The notes beneath the pieces were generated by a model. It did no database searches. It worked only from the letters and a program-made list of their open reading frames with translations, and was not told where the DNA came from. Positions 26,883-36,209 of a DNA stretch of 64,000 bases are shown one piece after another. The stretch is from Prolixibacteraceae bacterium (GTDB lineage: Bacteria > Bacteroidota > Bacteroidia > Bacteroidales > Prolixibacteraceae), in contig CP082230.1 in the NCBI GenBank assembly GCA_019856515.1, positions 3,844,001 through 3,908,000 on the forward strand, in the 5' to 3' direction. Positions within the stretch are counted from its first letter, which is position 1, and the number at the start of each line of letters is the position of its first letter. The position numbers and the translations under genes are program-made.

Positions 26883-27554
26883 TTAATAATCTATCTTGTT
26901 GAATTTGAGGAATTTTTCTGCTCTCGTGTAGCCCTCATCTAAACTTGTTCGAATTAACTTAAGTCCTTCGTCTGATTTCTTTTCGACGCCTCTTCCTTTA
27001 TAGAGACAAACACCTCTTAGATAACTTGCCGCAACAGTTCCTTGTTGGTCTCCAACAGTTAACCAATCATAGGCTTTCTTGAAGTCTATCTTGGTTCCTT
27101 TGCCTTTATAGTAGCATCTCCCAACACAGTATATCCCGACGCGGTGATTGTGTTCCGCTGCCATCTTATAATATTTAAAGGCCATGGTGTCACACTGTTT
27201 TACACCTCCTCTACCTGTACGGTATAATTTAGCTAAATTACACATGGCATCTCCCATACCTTGTTCTGAAGCTTTTGCAAACATCTCACTAGCCTTAATG
27301 GTATCCTTTGGCAATCCTTTCCCACTCATATAGATCAAACCTAAGGCATTTAAAGCGTACCCATCTTTCTGTTCTGCATATTGAAAAATAGTTTCTAATG
27401 CTTTCTTGCGGGCAATCTCATCGTGTGAATGGTATAACACATACCTTGATCTTTGGACCATAAGTGAAGACTTGCGATCAGTAGCACCATTGCCTCTTAC
27501 AGAAGAAACAGGAAGGAGAGACATAGCGATTGTTATAATAAGTAACCATCTCAT
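26883..27554 (-). CDS. Exported Sel1-like repeat protein
   Basis: A 223-residue protein with a signal peptide (hydrophobic residues 4-16, likely cut near VRG-NG). About four Sel1-like repeats follow, each with the A-x-N/x-L-G/Y-x(4)-G-x-G pattern, for example ALGLIYMSGKGLPKD, LAKLYRTGRGGVKQ, VGRCYYKGKGTKID and RGVCLYKGRGVEKK. Such alpha-solenoid repeats mediate protein-protein contacts in the envelope. No catalytic motif is visible. It is an isolated gene converging on der. Confidence 0.88.
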   Translation of the reverse strand: MRWLLIITIAMSLLPVSSVRGNGATDRKSSLMVQRSRYVLYHSHDEIARKKALETIFQYAEQKDGYALNALGLIYMSGKGLPKDTIKASEMFAKASEQGMGDAMCNLAKLYRTGRGGVKQCDTMAFKYYKMAAEHNHRVGIYCVGRCYYKGKGTKIDFKKAYDWLTVGDQQGTVAASYLRGVCLYKGRGVEKKSDEGLKLIRTSLDEGYTRAEKFLKFNKIDY

Positions 27555-27771
27555 ATTCTGTCGATTTAAATAAAATTGTGCAAACGATTATGTAAAGTAT
27601 GGTGCAATGATATAAAAAATATGAGGAGAAATCTAATATTACATAAACTTTCACTTTCTATATCTTTATTTTAAACGTGATTTTTATTTTTATTAACATT
27701 ATCTTCTTATAGTTGTGTTTTACAGTCATTTATGTGTGACTTATGATTTATTCTAAATCTATATTTTTTTG

Positions 27772-27779
27772 TACTTTTG
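27772..27779 (+). promoter_or_regulatory. ispE promoter -7 box
   Basis: TACTTTTG matches TAnnTTTG, 19 bases before the ATG. It overlaps the spurious upstream extension of the ispE frame, which supports the shorter start. Confidence 0.5.
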
Positions 27780-27798
27780 CATCAAAATAGAAAGGAGT

Positions 27799-28620
27799 AT
27801 GCTTTATTTTCCTAATGCAAAGATTAATATAGGTCTAAATGTCATTTCAAAGCGAGAGGATGGTTTTCATAACTTATCCACACTCTTCTATCCCCTACAG
27901 TTATGTGATGGATTGGAGATCGTTGAAAATGGTTTGGATCACACTCGATTTACACAATCCGGTTTAACCATCGAGGGCGAATTGACTGATAATTTAGTTT
28001 ATCTAGCTCTCTTACTCATAAAAGAGCGTTTTGAAATTCCCAATTTAGACATCCATCTACATAAGAAGATTCCGTTTGGAGCTGGTTTAGGTGGAGGATC
28101 TGCAGATGCGTCATTTATGCTAAAAGCATTAAATGAGATGTTTAACTTAGAGTTAAACACGCAAGAGCTCATCGATCTGTCTGTTCAACTCGGGAGTGAT
28201 TGTCCATTTTTTATTATCAATACCCCCTGTTTCGCAACGGGTAGGGGGGAAGAGTTAGTTCCAACCGACTTGGATCTGTCAGGATATCGTTTGGTGCTGG
28301 TAAATCCTAACATTATGGTTTCCACACCAGAGGCATTTCGTTATGTTACACCACATGAGCCTTTCACCTCTTTAGAAGAGGCGATCCTCAATCCTCTACC
28401 ATCATGGAAAGGGTTGGTTGAAAATGATTTCGAAAAGAGTGTATTTTGTCAATATCCAGCCATTCAAGAGTTAAAGACTAAACTTTATCAAGAGGGTGCT
28501 ACCTACGTATCTATGAGTGGCAGTGGCTCCTCTGTGTTCGGAATATTCAAGAACACTGTGGCATGGAATAGAGAGGTAATCGACCCATCCTATTTTGTAT
28601 GGGAAGAGATCATCAAATAA
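27799..28620 (+). CDS. ispE: 4-diphosphocytidyl-2-C-methyl-D-erythritol kinase
   Basis: A 273-residue GHMP kinase of the non-mevalonate (MEP) isoprenoid pathway that phosphorylates CDP-ME at the 2-hydroxyl. It shows the family opening FPNAKINIGLNV, the ATP-binding PFGAGLGGGSADASF loop and a C-terminal MSGSGSSVFG motif. ATG at 27799 is chosen: it follows AAAGGAG, gives the expected N-terminus, and the longer TTG start at 27769 would cross the promoter. mfd starts 29 bases after the stop. Confidence 0.95.
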   Translation: MLYFPNAKINIGLNVISKREDGFHNLSTLFYPLQLCDGLEIVENGLDHTRFTQSGLTIEGELTDNLVYLALLLIKERFEIPNLDIHLHKKIPFGAGLGGGSADASFMLKALNEMFNLELNTQELIDLSVQLGSDCPFFIINTPCFATGRGEELVPTDLDLSGYRLVLVNPNIMVSTPEAFRYVTPHEPFTSLEEAILNPLPSWKGLVENDFEKSVFCQYPAIQELKTKLYQEGATYVSMSGSGSSVFGIFKNTVAWNREVIDPSYFVWEEIIK

Positions 28621-28649
28621 AGAATTTTATATCATAAAAAGAAGCATCA

Positions 28650-31600
28650 TTGGATACAAAAGAATTAGCAAACTGTATTGATTCAAACCCTTTAGTGGTT
28701 ACCTTAAAGGGGGATTTAAAAGAAGGCAAGAGCTTAAAATATAAATGTGAGGGGCTAAAAGGTTCTGCAGCACCAATGTATCTGTGGTCTGCAATATCTG
28801 AAAATAAAGGAGTTGGATTGTTTATTGCAAACGACCAGGAATCGGCAGCCTATTTTTATGATGATATACAAAGGTTTTATGCCCCAACGAATCTTCATTA
28901 CTTCCCATCATCTCATCGTAGACACCTTGATTTAGATCGTATTGAAAGCGAGAATGTAATTCAACGAACCGATGTGTTAAATGCCATCAGTAGCAGCGAT
29001 AAAGCTTTTGTTGTAACCTATCCTGAGGCACTTGCTGAGAAGATTGTTGAGGAGAAGACACTACAAACCATTACACTCCAGGTTCGTGTTAACGATAAAT
29101 TAGACACCCCTTTTCTTCAAGAGACCCTTGAAGAGTATGGTTTTGAACGTGTCGATTTTGTATACGAACCAGGACAATACTCTATCCGAGGATCTATCGT
29201 GGACATCTTCTCATTCTCCAACGAGGACCCTTATCGTATTGACTTCTTCGGAGACGAGGTGGATTCCATACGTATCTTTGACATCGAATCACAGATCTCA
29301 AAGTCTCGAATCGAGCATGTTGCCATTGTTCCGAACATACAAGATGTGACCAAAGAGATAGAGAAATGCACCTTCTTCGATTTCATTGGAAAAGAGTGTT
29401 TGGTCATTGCACAAGACATCTCTTTTATTGGTGAGAAGATTGACCATTTCTACAACCACTCTCAAAGTTATATTGAGCGAAGTGAATCCGATGTAAATAT
29501 CGATGATGCTTTGATCAATAGCACTGCTTATCTCCAAGCGATGAGTGCTGTTCGTACAATCGAATATGGACATAAAAATTACTTTAAAGAGTCCAATGTC
29601 TATACTTTTAACCTGTCGAACCAACCTCTATTTCATAAGAATTTTGACCTCTTAGCTGAAGATCTTCATAACCACAATTCTGAAGGCTATCGCAACCTTA
29701 TTCTTTCGTCTAATACCAAACAGCTACAGCGAATCAGGGCGATATTCAATGATAAAGGGTATAGTGAGGAGTTCGAAGATATGCTCACCTCTGTCAGTGA
29801 AGGTTTTGTAGACCACGACCTTAAATTGTGTATCTATACAGACCACCAGATCTTTGAGCGTTACCACCGTTTCCGTCTGAAATCACAGAAGTCATCCAAG
29901 CTGGCCATCACCTTAAAAGAGTTGCAAAAGCTAAGTCCAGGAGACTATATTGTTCATATCGACCATGGAGTAGGGCAGTTTGCTGGTCTGGTTCGTACCG
30001 AAGAGAATGGGAAAGTACAAGAGTCATTACGACTCGTGTTTAAAGGAAACGATTCACTTCTTGTCAGTATCCATGCGCTTCATCGTATCTCTAAATATAA
30101 AGACAAAGATGGGACAGAACCCAAACTGAATAAGTTAGGTACCTCTGCATGGCAGAAGATGAAGTCTAAGACCAAGTCGAAAGTAAAAGATATTGCCAAA
30201 GATCTTATTGCACTTTATGCCAAAAGAAAACAGGAGCAAGGATTTGCTTTCACTGAGGATAGCTACCTCCAGCAAGAACTAGAAGCCTCTTTTATCTACG
30301 AAGATACGCCAGATCAAAACAAAGCGACCCTTGCTGTGAAGCAAGATATGGAGAAGCAGATACCTATGGATCGTCTGGTATGTGGTGATGTAGGGTTCGG
30401 AAAAACAGAGGTTGCAATACGTGCTGCTTTTAAGGCCGTTTGTGATAGTAAACAAGTGGCTGTTTTAGTCCCAACAACCATCTTGGCTTTCCAACACTAT
30501 AAGACTTTTATACAGCGTTTGGAGGACCTTCCTTGTAACGTCGCATACCTATCTAGGATGCGTAAGCCTAAGGAGGTCAAAGAGGTGCTACAAGGCTTAA
30601 AAGAGGGTAAAATTGATATTGTTATCGGAACCCATAAATTGGTCGGTAAAGATGTGGCTTTTAAAGATCTAGGTCTATTGATCATTGACGAAGAGCAGAA
30701 GTTTGGTGTCGCGGTCAAAGAGAAGTTGAAGAAGTTCAAGGTGAATGTAGACACTCTGACTCTTACAGCCACACCAATCCCACGTACCCTGCAGTTTTCG
30801 CTAATGGGGGCACGTGATCTATCTGTGATCAACACCCCTCCACCGAACCGTTATCCTATTTTAACCGAAGTACATGGTTTCAACGAAGAGATAATCAAAG
30901 AGTCTATCGAATATGAACTGGAGCGTGGTGGACAGGTCTTCTTTATCAACAACCGTGTACAAAACATCCACGAAGTGGAGGCCATGATACAACGTGTCTG
31001 TCCAGGGGTTAGAACCATCGTAGGACATGGGCAGATGGATGGGGCCTCTTTAGAGAAGGTCATGCTATCGTTTATTGCAGGGGAGTATGATGTGTTGATT
31101 GCCACCACCATCATCGAATCGGGATTAGATATCCCTAATGCCAATACTATTATTATCAACCATGCCCATCAATTTGGGTTGAGTGAGCTACACCAGTTAA
31201 GGGGACGTGTGGGACGATCTAATAAGAAAGCATTTTGCTATCTTTTAGCACCTCCAATGTCCTCTCTTCCTGCCGAGTCACGTCGTCGTTTAGAGGCCAT
31301 AGAGGAGTTTTCGGAGCTAGGTAGTGGTTTTAACATATCGATGCAAGATCTTGATATTCGTGGTGCTGGTAACATGCTTGGTGGGGAGCAGAGTGGTTTT
31401 ATTGCCGACATTGGTTTTGAAACCTATCAGCGTATTTTGAATGAAGCCATTCACGAACTGAAAACAGAAGAGTTCAAAGATATATTTGATGACGAGAAAG
31501 AGAACGACAAAGAGGCGCGCAAAGCCTTTATGAATGTATCCTATGTGCAAGATTGTCAAATAGAGACAGATATGGAGCTGCTGTTTCCTAGCGACTATGT

Positions 31601-32018
31601 GGAGAACACTGCGGAGCGTATGATTCTATATAATGAATTAGACAATATTGAGCGTGTCGAAGATCTAAACCTCTTTATTCAGAATACGGAAGACCGATTC
31701 GGTAAGATGCCTGAAGAGGCTACTGAGTTGACTAAAATAGTACAGCTAAGATGGGCTGCACAAAGTATCGGTATTGAGAAGATACGTTTGAAGAAAAAGC
31801 GTATGATCCTTGATTTTATCTCCGATCCACAATCACCATTCTATAGCTCTGCTGAGTTTACTGCTATTTTGCAGTGGCTACAACAGAACCCCGGCAAGGC
31901 GGGAATGAAACAGGAGAAAGATCGAATACGATTGACTTTCATCAAGATATTCGATGTCAACGATGCTTTGGAGGCCATGAAGTCTTTATCTCAGACAAAA
32001 CAGGTTCCATTAAAATAG
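28650..32018 (+). CDS. mfd: Transcription-repair coupling factor Mfd
   Basis: A 1122-residue ATP-dependent translocase that removes stalled RNA polymerase and recruits UvrA. It has an N-terminal UvrB-like region, an RNA-polymerase-interacting CarD-like domain (GDYIVHIDHGVGQFAGL near residue 430), Walker A GDVGFGKTE, a DEEQ box in LLIIDEEQKFGV and motif III LTATPIPRTLQ. A helicase C-terminal domain and the C-terminal TRCF domain follow. The only possible start before the conserved N-terminus is TTG at 28650, since an in-frame stop lies at 28635. It is probably cotranscribed with ispE. Confidence 0.96.
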   Translation: MDTKELANCIDSNPLVVTLKGDLKEGKSLKYKCEGLKGSAAPMYLWSAISENKGVGLFIANDQESAAYFYDDIQRFYAPTNLHYFPSSHRRHLDLDRIESENVIQRTDVLNAISSSDKAFVVTYPEALAEKIVEEKTLQTITLQVRVNDKLDTPFLQETLEEYGFERVDFVYEPGQYSIRGSIVDIFSFSNEDPYRIDFFGDEVDSIRIFDIESQISKSRIEHVAIVPNIQDVTKEIEKCTFFDFIGKECLVIAQDISFIGEKIDHFYNHSQSYIERSESDVNIDDALINSTAYLQAMSAVRTIEYGHKNYFKESNVYTFNLSNQPLFHKNFDLLAEDLHNHNSEGYRNLILSSNTKQLQRIRAIFNDKGYSEEFEDMLTSVSEGFVDHDLKLCIYTDHQIFERYHRFRLKSQKSSKLAITLKELQKLSPGDYIVHIDHGVGQFAGLVRTEENGKVQESLRLVFKGNDSLLVSIHALHRISKYKDKDGTEPKLNKLGTSAWQKMKSKTKSKVKDIAKDLIALYAKRKQEQGFAFTEDSYLQQELEASFIYEDTPDQNKATLAVKQDMEKQIPMDRLVCGDVGFGKTEVAIRAAFKAVCDSKQVAVLVPTTILAFQHYKTFIQRLEDLPCNVAYLSRMRKPKEVKEVLQGLKEGKIDIVIGTHKLVGKDVAFKDLGLLIIDEEQKFGVAVKEKLKKFKVNVDTLTLTATPIPRTLQFSLMGARDLSVINTPPPNRYPILTEVHGFNEEIIKESIEYELERGGQVFFINNRVQNIHEVEAMIQRVCPGVRTIVGHGQMDGASLEKVMLSFIAGEYDVLIATTIIESGLDIPNANTIIINHAHQFGLSELHQLRGRVGRSNKKAFCYLLAPPMSSLPAESRRRLEAIEEFSELGSGFNISMQDLDIRGAGNMLGGEQSGFIADIGFETYQRILNEAIHELKTEEFKDIFDDEKENDKEARKAFMNVSYVQDCQIETDMELLFPSDYVENTAERMILYNELDNIERVEDLNLFIQNTEDRFGKMPEEATELTKIVQLRWAAQSIGIEKIRLKKKRMILDFISDPQSPFYSSAEFTAILQWLQQNPGKAGMKQEKDRIRLTFIKIFDVNDALEAMKSLSQTKQVPLK

Positions 32019-32026
32019 ACTAAAAT

Positions 32027-32068
32027 AAAGAAGCCCAAGCTCTGTTCAGAACTTGGGCTTCTCTTTAT
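32027..32068 (+). terminator. Intrinsic terminator after mfd
   Basis: A stem of at least 11 bp around GAAGCCCAAG (to 32039) and CTTGGGCTTC (from 32052) encloses a 12-nt loop and is followed by CTCTTTAT. Confidence 0.82.
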
Positions 32069-32216
32069 ATGTTGAATCATTACGTGCTAACCATACTATA
32101 ATACCTATTTATTGATGAAGTAAACTATCAGGTCTTGCATATACATTCTGTATAATAGATCATGAACATTCAGCTCATTCAAGTTGGTAACCCGTATTGT
32201 CGATAGACATCAATGA

Positions 32217-32759
32217 CTATTTAATCAACTTAGAGATCGCTTTAAAAGCAGGTGCTTTTGCCGATCCTGCCAATTCAAATAGGATTGATTCATAAGTTGT
32301 CAATGTAATTCCTTCTGATTCGAAACGACGTAAAGCCACCTTCTTATCCGACTTCTTACGTGAGTCTACTGCATCCACCACCACAATCGGATTGTATCCA
32401 GCATCTTTCAAATCAAGTGCCGTCTGTAATACACAAATATGTGATTCAATACCTGTGATAATCACATTCTTCGCTTCGTTGGCATGCAAGAAACTTTTAC
32501 ACATCTCGTGACCATAACAACTAAAGTCAGCCTTGTCAAATGAGATGAAATCTTCCACCAACGACTTAATTTCTTCTATGGTCTCTCCCAATCCCTTCGG
32601 ATACTGCTGTGAAAAGATCGTAGGCACTCCAAGCTCCTTCAACCCAGAGATAACAATCTGATTATTCTTAATGACCTCCTTCTTGTTACGCATTACAGGA
32701 ACCAATTTCTCCTGTAGATCGATGATCAACGCAACGCTGTTTTCTCTTGTGATTCTCAT
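32217..32759 (-). CDS. Isochorismatase-family cysteine hydrolase
   Basis: A 180-residue cysteine hydrolase. The expected catalytic triad is visible as Asp14 (LIIDLQEKL), Lys76 (FDKADFS) and Cys109 (IESHICVLQTAL). The family includes nicotinamidases and isochorismatases; this short form lacks the metal-site signature of nicotinamidases that I would expect, so the substrate is unassigned. It lies 26 bases behind the SIS-domain gene, in the same direction, suggesting an operon. Confidence 0.88.
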   Translation of the reverse strand: MRITRENSVALIIDLQEKLVPVMRNKKEVIKNNQIVISGLKELGVPTIFSQQYPKGLGETIEEIKSLVEDFISFDKADFSCYGHEMCKSFLHANEAKNVIITGIESHICVLQTALDLKDAGYNPIVVVDAVDSRKKSDKKVALRRFESEGITLTTYESILFELAGSAKAPAFKAISKLIK

Positions 32760-32785
32760 TGAACGATAGCTCTTAGTTGTATAAA

Positions 32786-33394
32786 TCAGTTATTTTTCGC
32801 CTGTCTTTTCGACTTCTCTCCTAAATAGCCACCATGGTGTCTTTTGGCATATTGCTCATTGGTAAATTCGATCTTTTTCATGGTCAAATTCACTAGAATA
32901 TCCCCGATCACAGTCATGGTAGTTGTGGAGGTACTAGGGGTTAATCCTAATGGACACAACTCCTTTGGGTCTCCTGTAAGAAGAACAATATCAGCAATAT
33001 TTGCAAGTTCGCTATCTCCCTTTGAAGTGATCACAATTAGTGGCAATCCTGGGTATAGATTTTCTGCTAGGTGCACCAACTTGACAATCTCACTCGTTCG
33101 TCCAGAGTTGGAAATCAATAGCAACACATCATTAGGTTGAATCACTCCAAGATCTCCATGTTGTGCTTCACTAGGGTGAAGAAAGATCGATGGTGTTCCT
33201 GTCGAACAGAAAGTCGTTGAGATGTTTAAAGCAATTTGACCTGCTTTACCCATTCCACTTGTTACTAACTTTCCGCCTTTTTTCTGGACGTGTAGCTCTA
33301 TAATCTCAATAGCTTTCTCGAAATCATTGTCCTGTGGAATATTTAATACAGCCTGTGCTTCACGTTGTAGTAAATCTGCGATAATATTTTTCAC
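32786..33394 (-). CDS. SIS-domain sugar-phosphate isomerase (KdsD/GutQ-like, without CBS domains)
   Basis: A 202-residue single SIS domain. It has SGMGKAGQIALNISTTFCSTG, the HPSEAQHGDLGVI active-site loop with conserved Glu/His, and the LLISNSGRTSEIV phosphate-binding serines. These match arabinose 5-phosphate isomerases (ribulose-5-P to arabinose-5-P for Kdo synthesis). The usual C-terminal CBS pair is missing, as in the compact isomerases known from some Bacteroides. A regulatory or specialised isomerase is also possible. It is the first gene of a unit with the isochorismatase-like hydrolase and is divergent from ubiD. Confidence 0.85.
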   Translation of the reverse strand: MKNIIADLLQREAQAVLNIPQDNDFEKAIEIIELHVQKKGGKLVTSGMGKAGQIALNISTTFCSTGTPSIFLHPSEAQHGDLGVIQPNDVLLLISNSGRTSEIVKLVHLAENLYPGLPLIVITSKGDSELANIADIVLLTGDPKELCPLGLTPSTSTTTMTVIGDILVNLTMKKIEFTNEQYAKRHHGGYLGEKSKRQAKNN

Positions 33395-33714
33395 TTTATA
33401 TAAAGATATAACGATGGGTGACTACGATATTTATTTCACCAATACAATATCGAAATAGATCATGATCATTCGCAATATTGTATTGAGTTTATTCATAGAA
33501 ACAAAGAATATTTTCTCTCTTTTCTTCTGCAAAAGTAACTCAAAAAGGCTGTGTATGAAAAAGTTTATGTTATTTATTTAAACGACCTACAAAAAATAAA
33601 GGCTGTAAATGTGCAAAGCCAATCGATAATTTGTATTTTTCACATGGAATTCTTTCCCTATATTTACTAGGGAGATACGATAATATATTCGTGACATTTT
33701 AAACTACTTAAGAG
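33395..33714. other. Divergent intergenic region between the SIS and UbiD genes
   Basis: A 320-base AT-rich divergent region. It contains a minus-strand -7 box at 33530-33537 (TACTTTTG on that strand). CAATATCGAAAT and its partly complementary CGCAATATTG lie near 33445-33480. No small gene is seen. Confidence 0.5.
33530..33537 (-). promoter_or_regulatory. Candidate -7 box for the SIS-hydrolase unit
   Basis: The minus strand reads TACTTTTG, an exact TAnnTTTG match. It implies a leader of about 130 bases. Confidence 0.35.
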
Positions 33715-35640
33715 ATGGCCTTTAAAGAATTAACTGAATTTGTAGATCAATTAGATCGAGAGGGAGAACTGATACGAGTCAAGGAGAAAGTCTCCCCTGA
33801 CATGGAAATTACCGAAATTGTCGACCGTTTTTCTAAAAGCGATCGTGGTGGTAAGGCACTATTGTTCGAAAACAATGGAACCGAATTCCCTGTTTTAATC
33901 AATGCTATGGGATCTACAAAAAGAATATCTATGGCCTTAGGGTGTTTTACTCTCGACCAAGTAGGTGAGCGTATCGACCACGTCTTCTCCGAACTAACAT
34001 CACCGAAACTGAGTTGGTTCGATAAGTTTAAAATGATTCCAACATTAAAAGGAATCGCATCTTGGATGCCCCAAAGATCTAAAGGCCGTGGGAAATGTCA
34101 AGAGGTGGTTCTTAAAGGAGAGGATGTCGATCTATCTAAGCTGCCAATATTAAGATGTTGGCCTGCCGATGGGGGACCTTTCATTACCCTTCCTTGTGTG
34201 GTAACGGAGGATCCTGACACAAAAATTCGAAATGTAGGAATGTATCGTATGCAGGTTTTAGACAATAAAACCACTGGAATGCACTGGCATAAGCATAAAA
34301 CGGGAGCTCGACATTATAATCGACATAAAGAACTAGGCACCAAGATGCCCGTTTCTGTTGTCCTTGGTGGCGACCCTTCTCTAATATTTTCTGCCACTGC
34401 TCCGCTTCCAGATAATATCGATGAGTATCTACTTGCTGGATTCCTTCGCGACGAAGCCGTCGACTTGGTTAAGTGTGTTACCAACGACCTCTATGTCCCA
34501 TCGAATGCCGATATTATTATCGAAGGATATGTCGATCCCGAAGAGGAGTTAGTATGGGAAGGTCCATTTGGTGATCACACTGGATTCTACTCTCTAGCCG
34601 ATTGGTATCCTCGATTCCATGTGACATGTATTACATACAAAAATAGAGCCATCTATCCTGCCACCATCGTAGGTATTCCACCGATGGAAGATGCATATAT
34701 TCAACGTGCTTCAGAACGTATTTTCTTAGCCCCGATGAAATTGGTGATGGTGCCAGAGATTATCGATATGGATCTACCTCCTGCAGGAGTAGCCCACAAT
34801 ATTACCCTGGCACAGATAGACAAAACCTTTGCTGGACAAGCCAATAAGGTAGCCTATAGTATGTGGGGAGCTGGACAGATGATGTTCAACAAAGTTCTTG
34901 TGGTCACCAATGGTGAAAAAGCCAATGTACATAGCTATCGTCGTATTGCAAGAATCATCTCGAAGAATGTGAACGTCGCTCGTGATGTCTTCTTCTCTAA
35001 GGGACCAATGGATGTGCTAGACCACTCTTCTAACGCTTTTGCATATGGCTCTAAAATGGGGGTGGATGCCACCGAAAAACTACCTGAAGAGAAGGGGGGA
35101 GTAGATGAAAATGTCATCGAAGGCAAACCGATACACTTTGTTGCACCACTCTCTCAACCTAGTTACATTGAGTCGTTCGATGGATCACTTTGGGAAGATG
35201 GTATCTCAATATTGATTATCTCGGTCAATAAAGATGCCTCTTTCGATATAAAAGAGGCGAGCAGATATATTACAGAAGAGAAAGCATTTGCACCTGCTAA
35301 ATTTATAGTAGTGGTCGATAATGGAGTCGATATCACAGACTATGATTTTGTGAGTTGGTACTGCTCTGGAAATATCGATCCACTAAGAGACTGTAAGATA
35401 TATGACCCGTTCTTTCCGAACGGTCCAAGCCGTATGATTATTGACGGAACACGTAAGACAGAGACCAACGATGGTTTCCAACGATTGTGGCCAAATCCTG
35501 TTGTCTCTGATGATGAGATGATCGAGCAGGTAGACACAAGATGGGAACAACTAGGTCTTGGATCTTTTATCTCCTCACCATCAAAAAGATATAAATCACT
35601 TCAACGTGGTACAGGTGCAGTAGCCGAAGATATTGAATAA
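33715..35640 (+). CDS. UbiD-family decarboxylase
   Basis: A 641-residue UbiD-family enzyme. These decarboxylases use prenylated FMN. Family features are the N-terminal FVDQLDREGELIRV, the GMYRMQV segment, and the catalytic glutamate region LVWEGPFGDHTGFYS followed by ERIFLAPMKLV. In Bacteroidota such proteins are usually assigned to menaquinone biosynthesis. The flavin prenyltransferase partner (UbiX) is not in this window. A small exported protein gene follows after 25 bases and the pair ends at a perfect hairpin. Confidence 0.9.
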   Translation: MAFKELTEFVDQLDREGELIRVKEKVSPDMEITEIVDRFSKSDRGGKALLFENNGTEFPVLINAMGSTKRISMALGCFTLDQVGERIDHVFSELTSPKLSWFDKFKMIPTLKGIASWMPQRSKGRGKCQEVVLKGEDVDLSKLPILRCWPADGGPFITLPCVVTEDPDTKIRNVGMYRMQVLDNKTTGMHWHKHKTGARHYNRHKELGTKMPVSVVLGGDPSLIFSATAPLPDNIDEYLLAGFLRDEAVDLVKCVTNDLYVPSNADIIIEGYVDPEEELVWEGPFGDHTGFYSLADWYPRFHVTCITYKNRAIYPATIVGIPPMEDAYIQRASERIFLAPMKLVMVPEIIDMDLPPAGVAHNITLAQIDKTFAGQANKVAYSMWGAGQMMFNKVLVVTNGEKANVHSYRRIARIISKNVNVARDVFFSKGPMDVLDHSSNAFAYGSKMGVDATEKLPEEKGGVDENVIEGKPIHFVAPLSQPSYIESFDGSLWEDGISILIISVNKDASFDIKEASRYITEEKAFAPAKFIVVVDNGVDITDYDFVSWYCSGNIDPLRDCKIYDPFFPNGPSRMIIDGTRKTETNDGFQRLWPNPVVSDDEMIEQVDTRWEQLGLGSFISSPSKRYKSLQRGTGAVAEDIE

Positions 35641-35665
35641 AATAACCCATCTTAATTGACTAAAA

Positions 35666-36118
35666 ATGATGAATGCTTTTTTACGCTTTAACCTTATTTT
35701 GTTCATGATTATCTCTTTCAGTAAGTCAACACTTGCAGAAGAAATCGAACATAAATCCCACTCTAGCCTCTGGAGCTCAGTGTGGGATGAAAAGATCAAT
35801 GATGTAGCATTTAAAAAAGTTGGAGCTTCGGTGAAGACCCCCTATACCATTCAGGAGTTGGTGGACATCCTTAATACAACCCTATTCTTAGGTATAGAGG
35901 TCGTAGGACAAAAAGCTGAAACGTTAATGATTAAGATTAACCAAGCTGAAGATTTAACCCAGCATATGGGGTCTAGTGGAGCGCGTACCTGTCTTGGAAT
36001 TATCACCTTTACTTTAACCGAAAACAGCCGTGTCAAAAAAGTAGAGATGGATTTCGAATTTGGATCTCATGCCTCTCCTGGAACCTACTCTAGAGCCGAT
36101 TTCATCCAAGCTTTCTAA
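35666..36118 (+). CDS. Small exported protein of unknown function
   Basis: A 150-residue protein with a clear signal peptide (hydrophobic 7-20, likely cut after TLA). The mature region of about 125 residues has a helical ELVDILNTTLFLG segment and a beta-rich end (GIITFTLTENSRVKKVEMDFEFGS). I do not recognise the family. Two ATGs in tandem (35666, 35669) make the start uncertain by one residue. It lies 25 bases after the UbiD-family gene and is probably cotranscribed, although no functional link is evident. Confidence 0.75.
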   Translation: MMNAFLRFNLILFMIISFSKSTLAEEIEHKSHSSLWSSVWDEKINDVAFKKVGASVKTPYTIQELVDILNTTLFLGIEVVGQKAETLMIKINQAEDLTQHMGSSGARTCLGIITFTLTENSRVKKVEMDFEFGSHASPGTYSRADFIQAF

Positions 36119-36170
36119 CCACATCTTATGAAGGTGTGATAGAGCCTGTATTCTATCTCATAACAATTAG

Positions 36171-36209
36171 ATATTTGAGATGATAAACATATCATCTCAA
36201 ATATATTTT
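36171..36209 (+). terminator. Hairpin terminator after the UbiD unit
   Basis: A perfect 15-bp stem (36171-36185 with 36190-36204) with a 4-nt loop is followed by ATTTTG. Confidence 0.8.
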
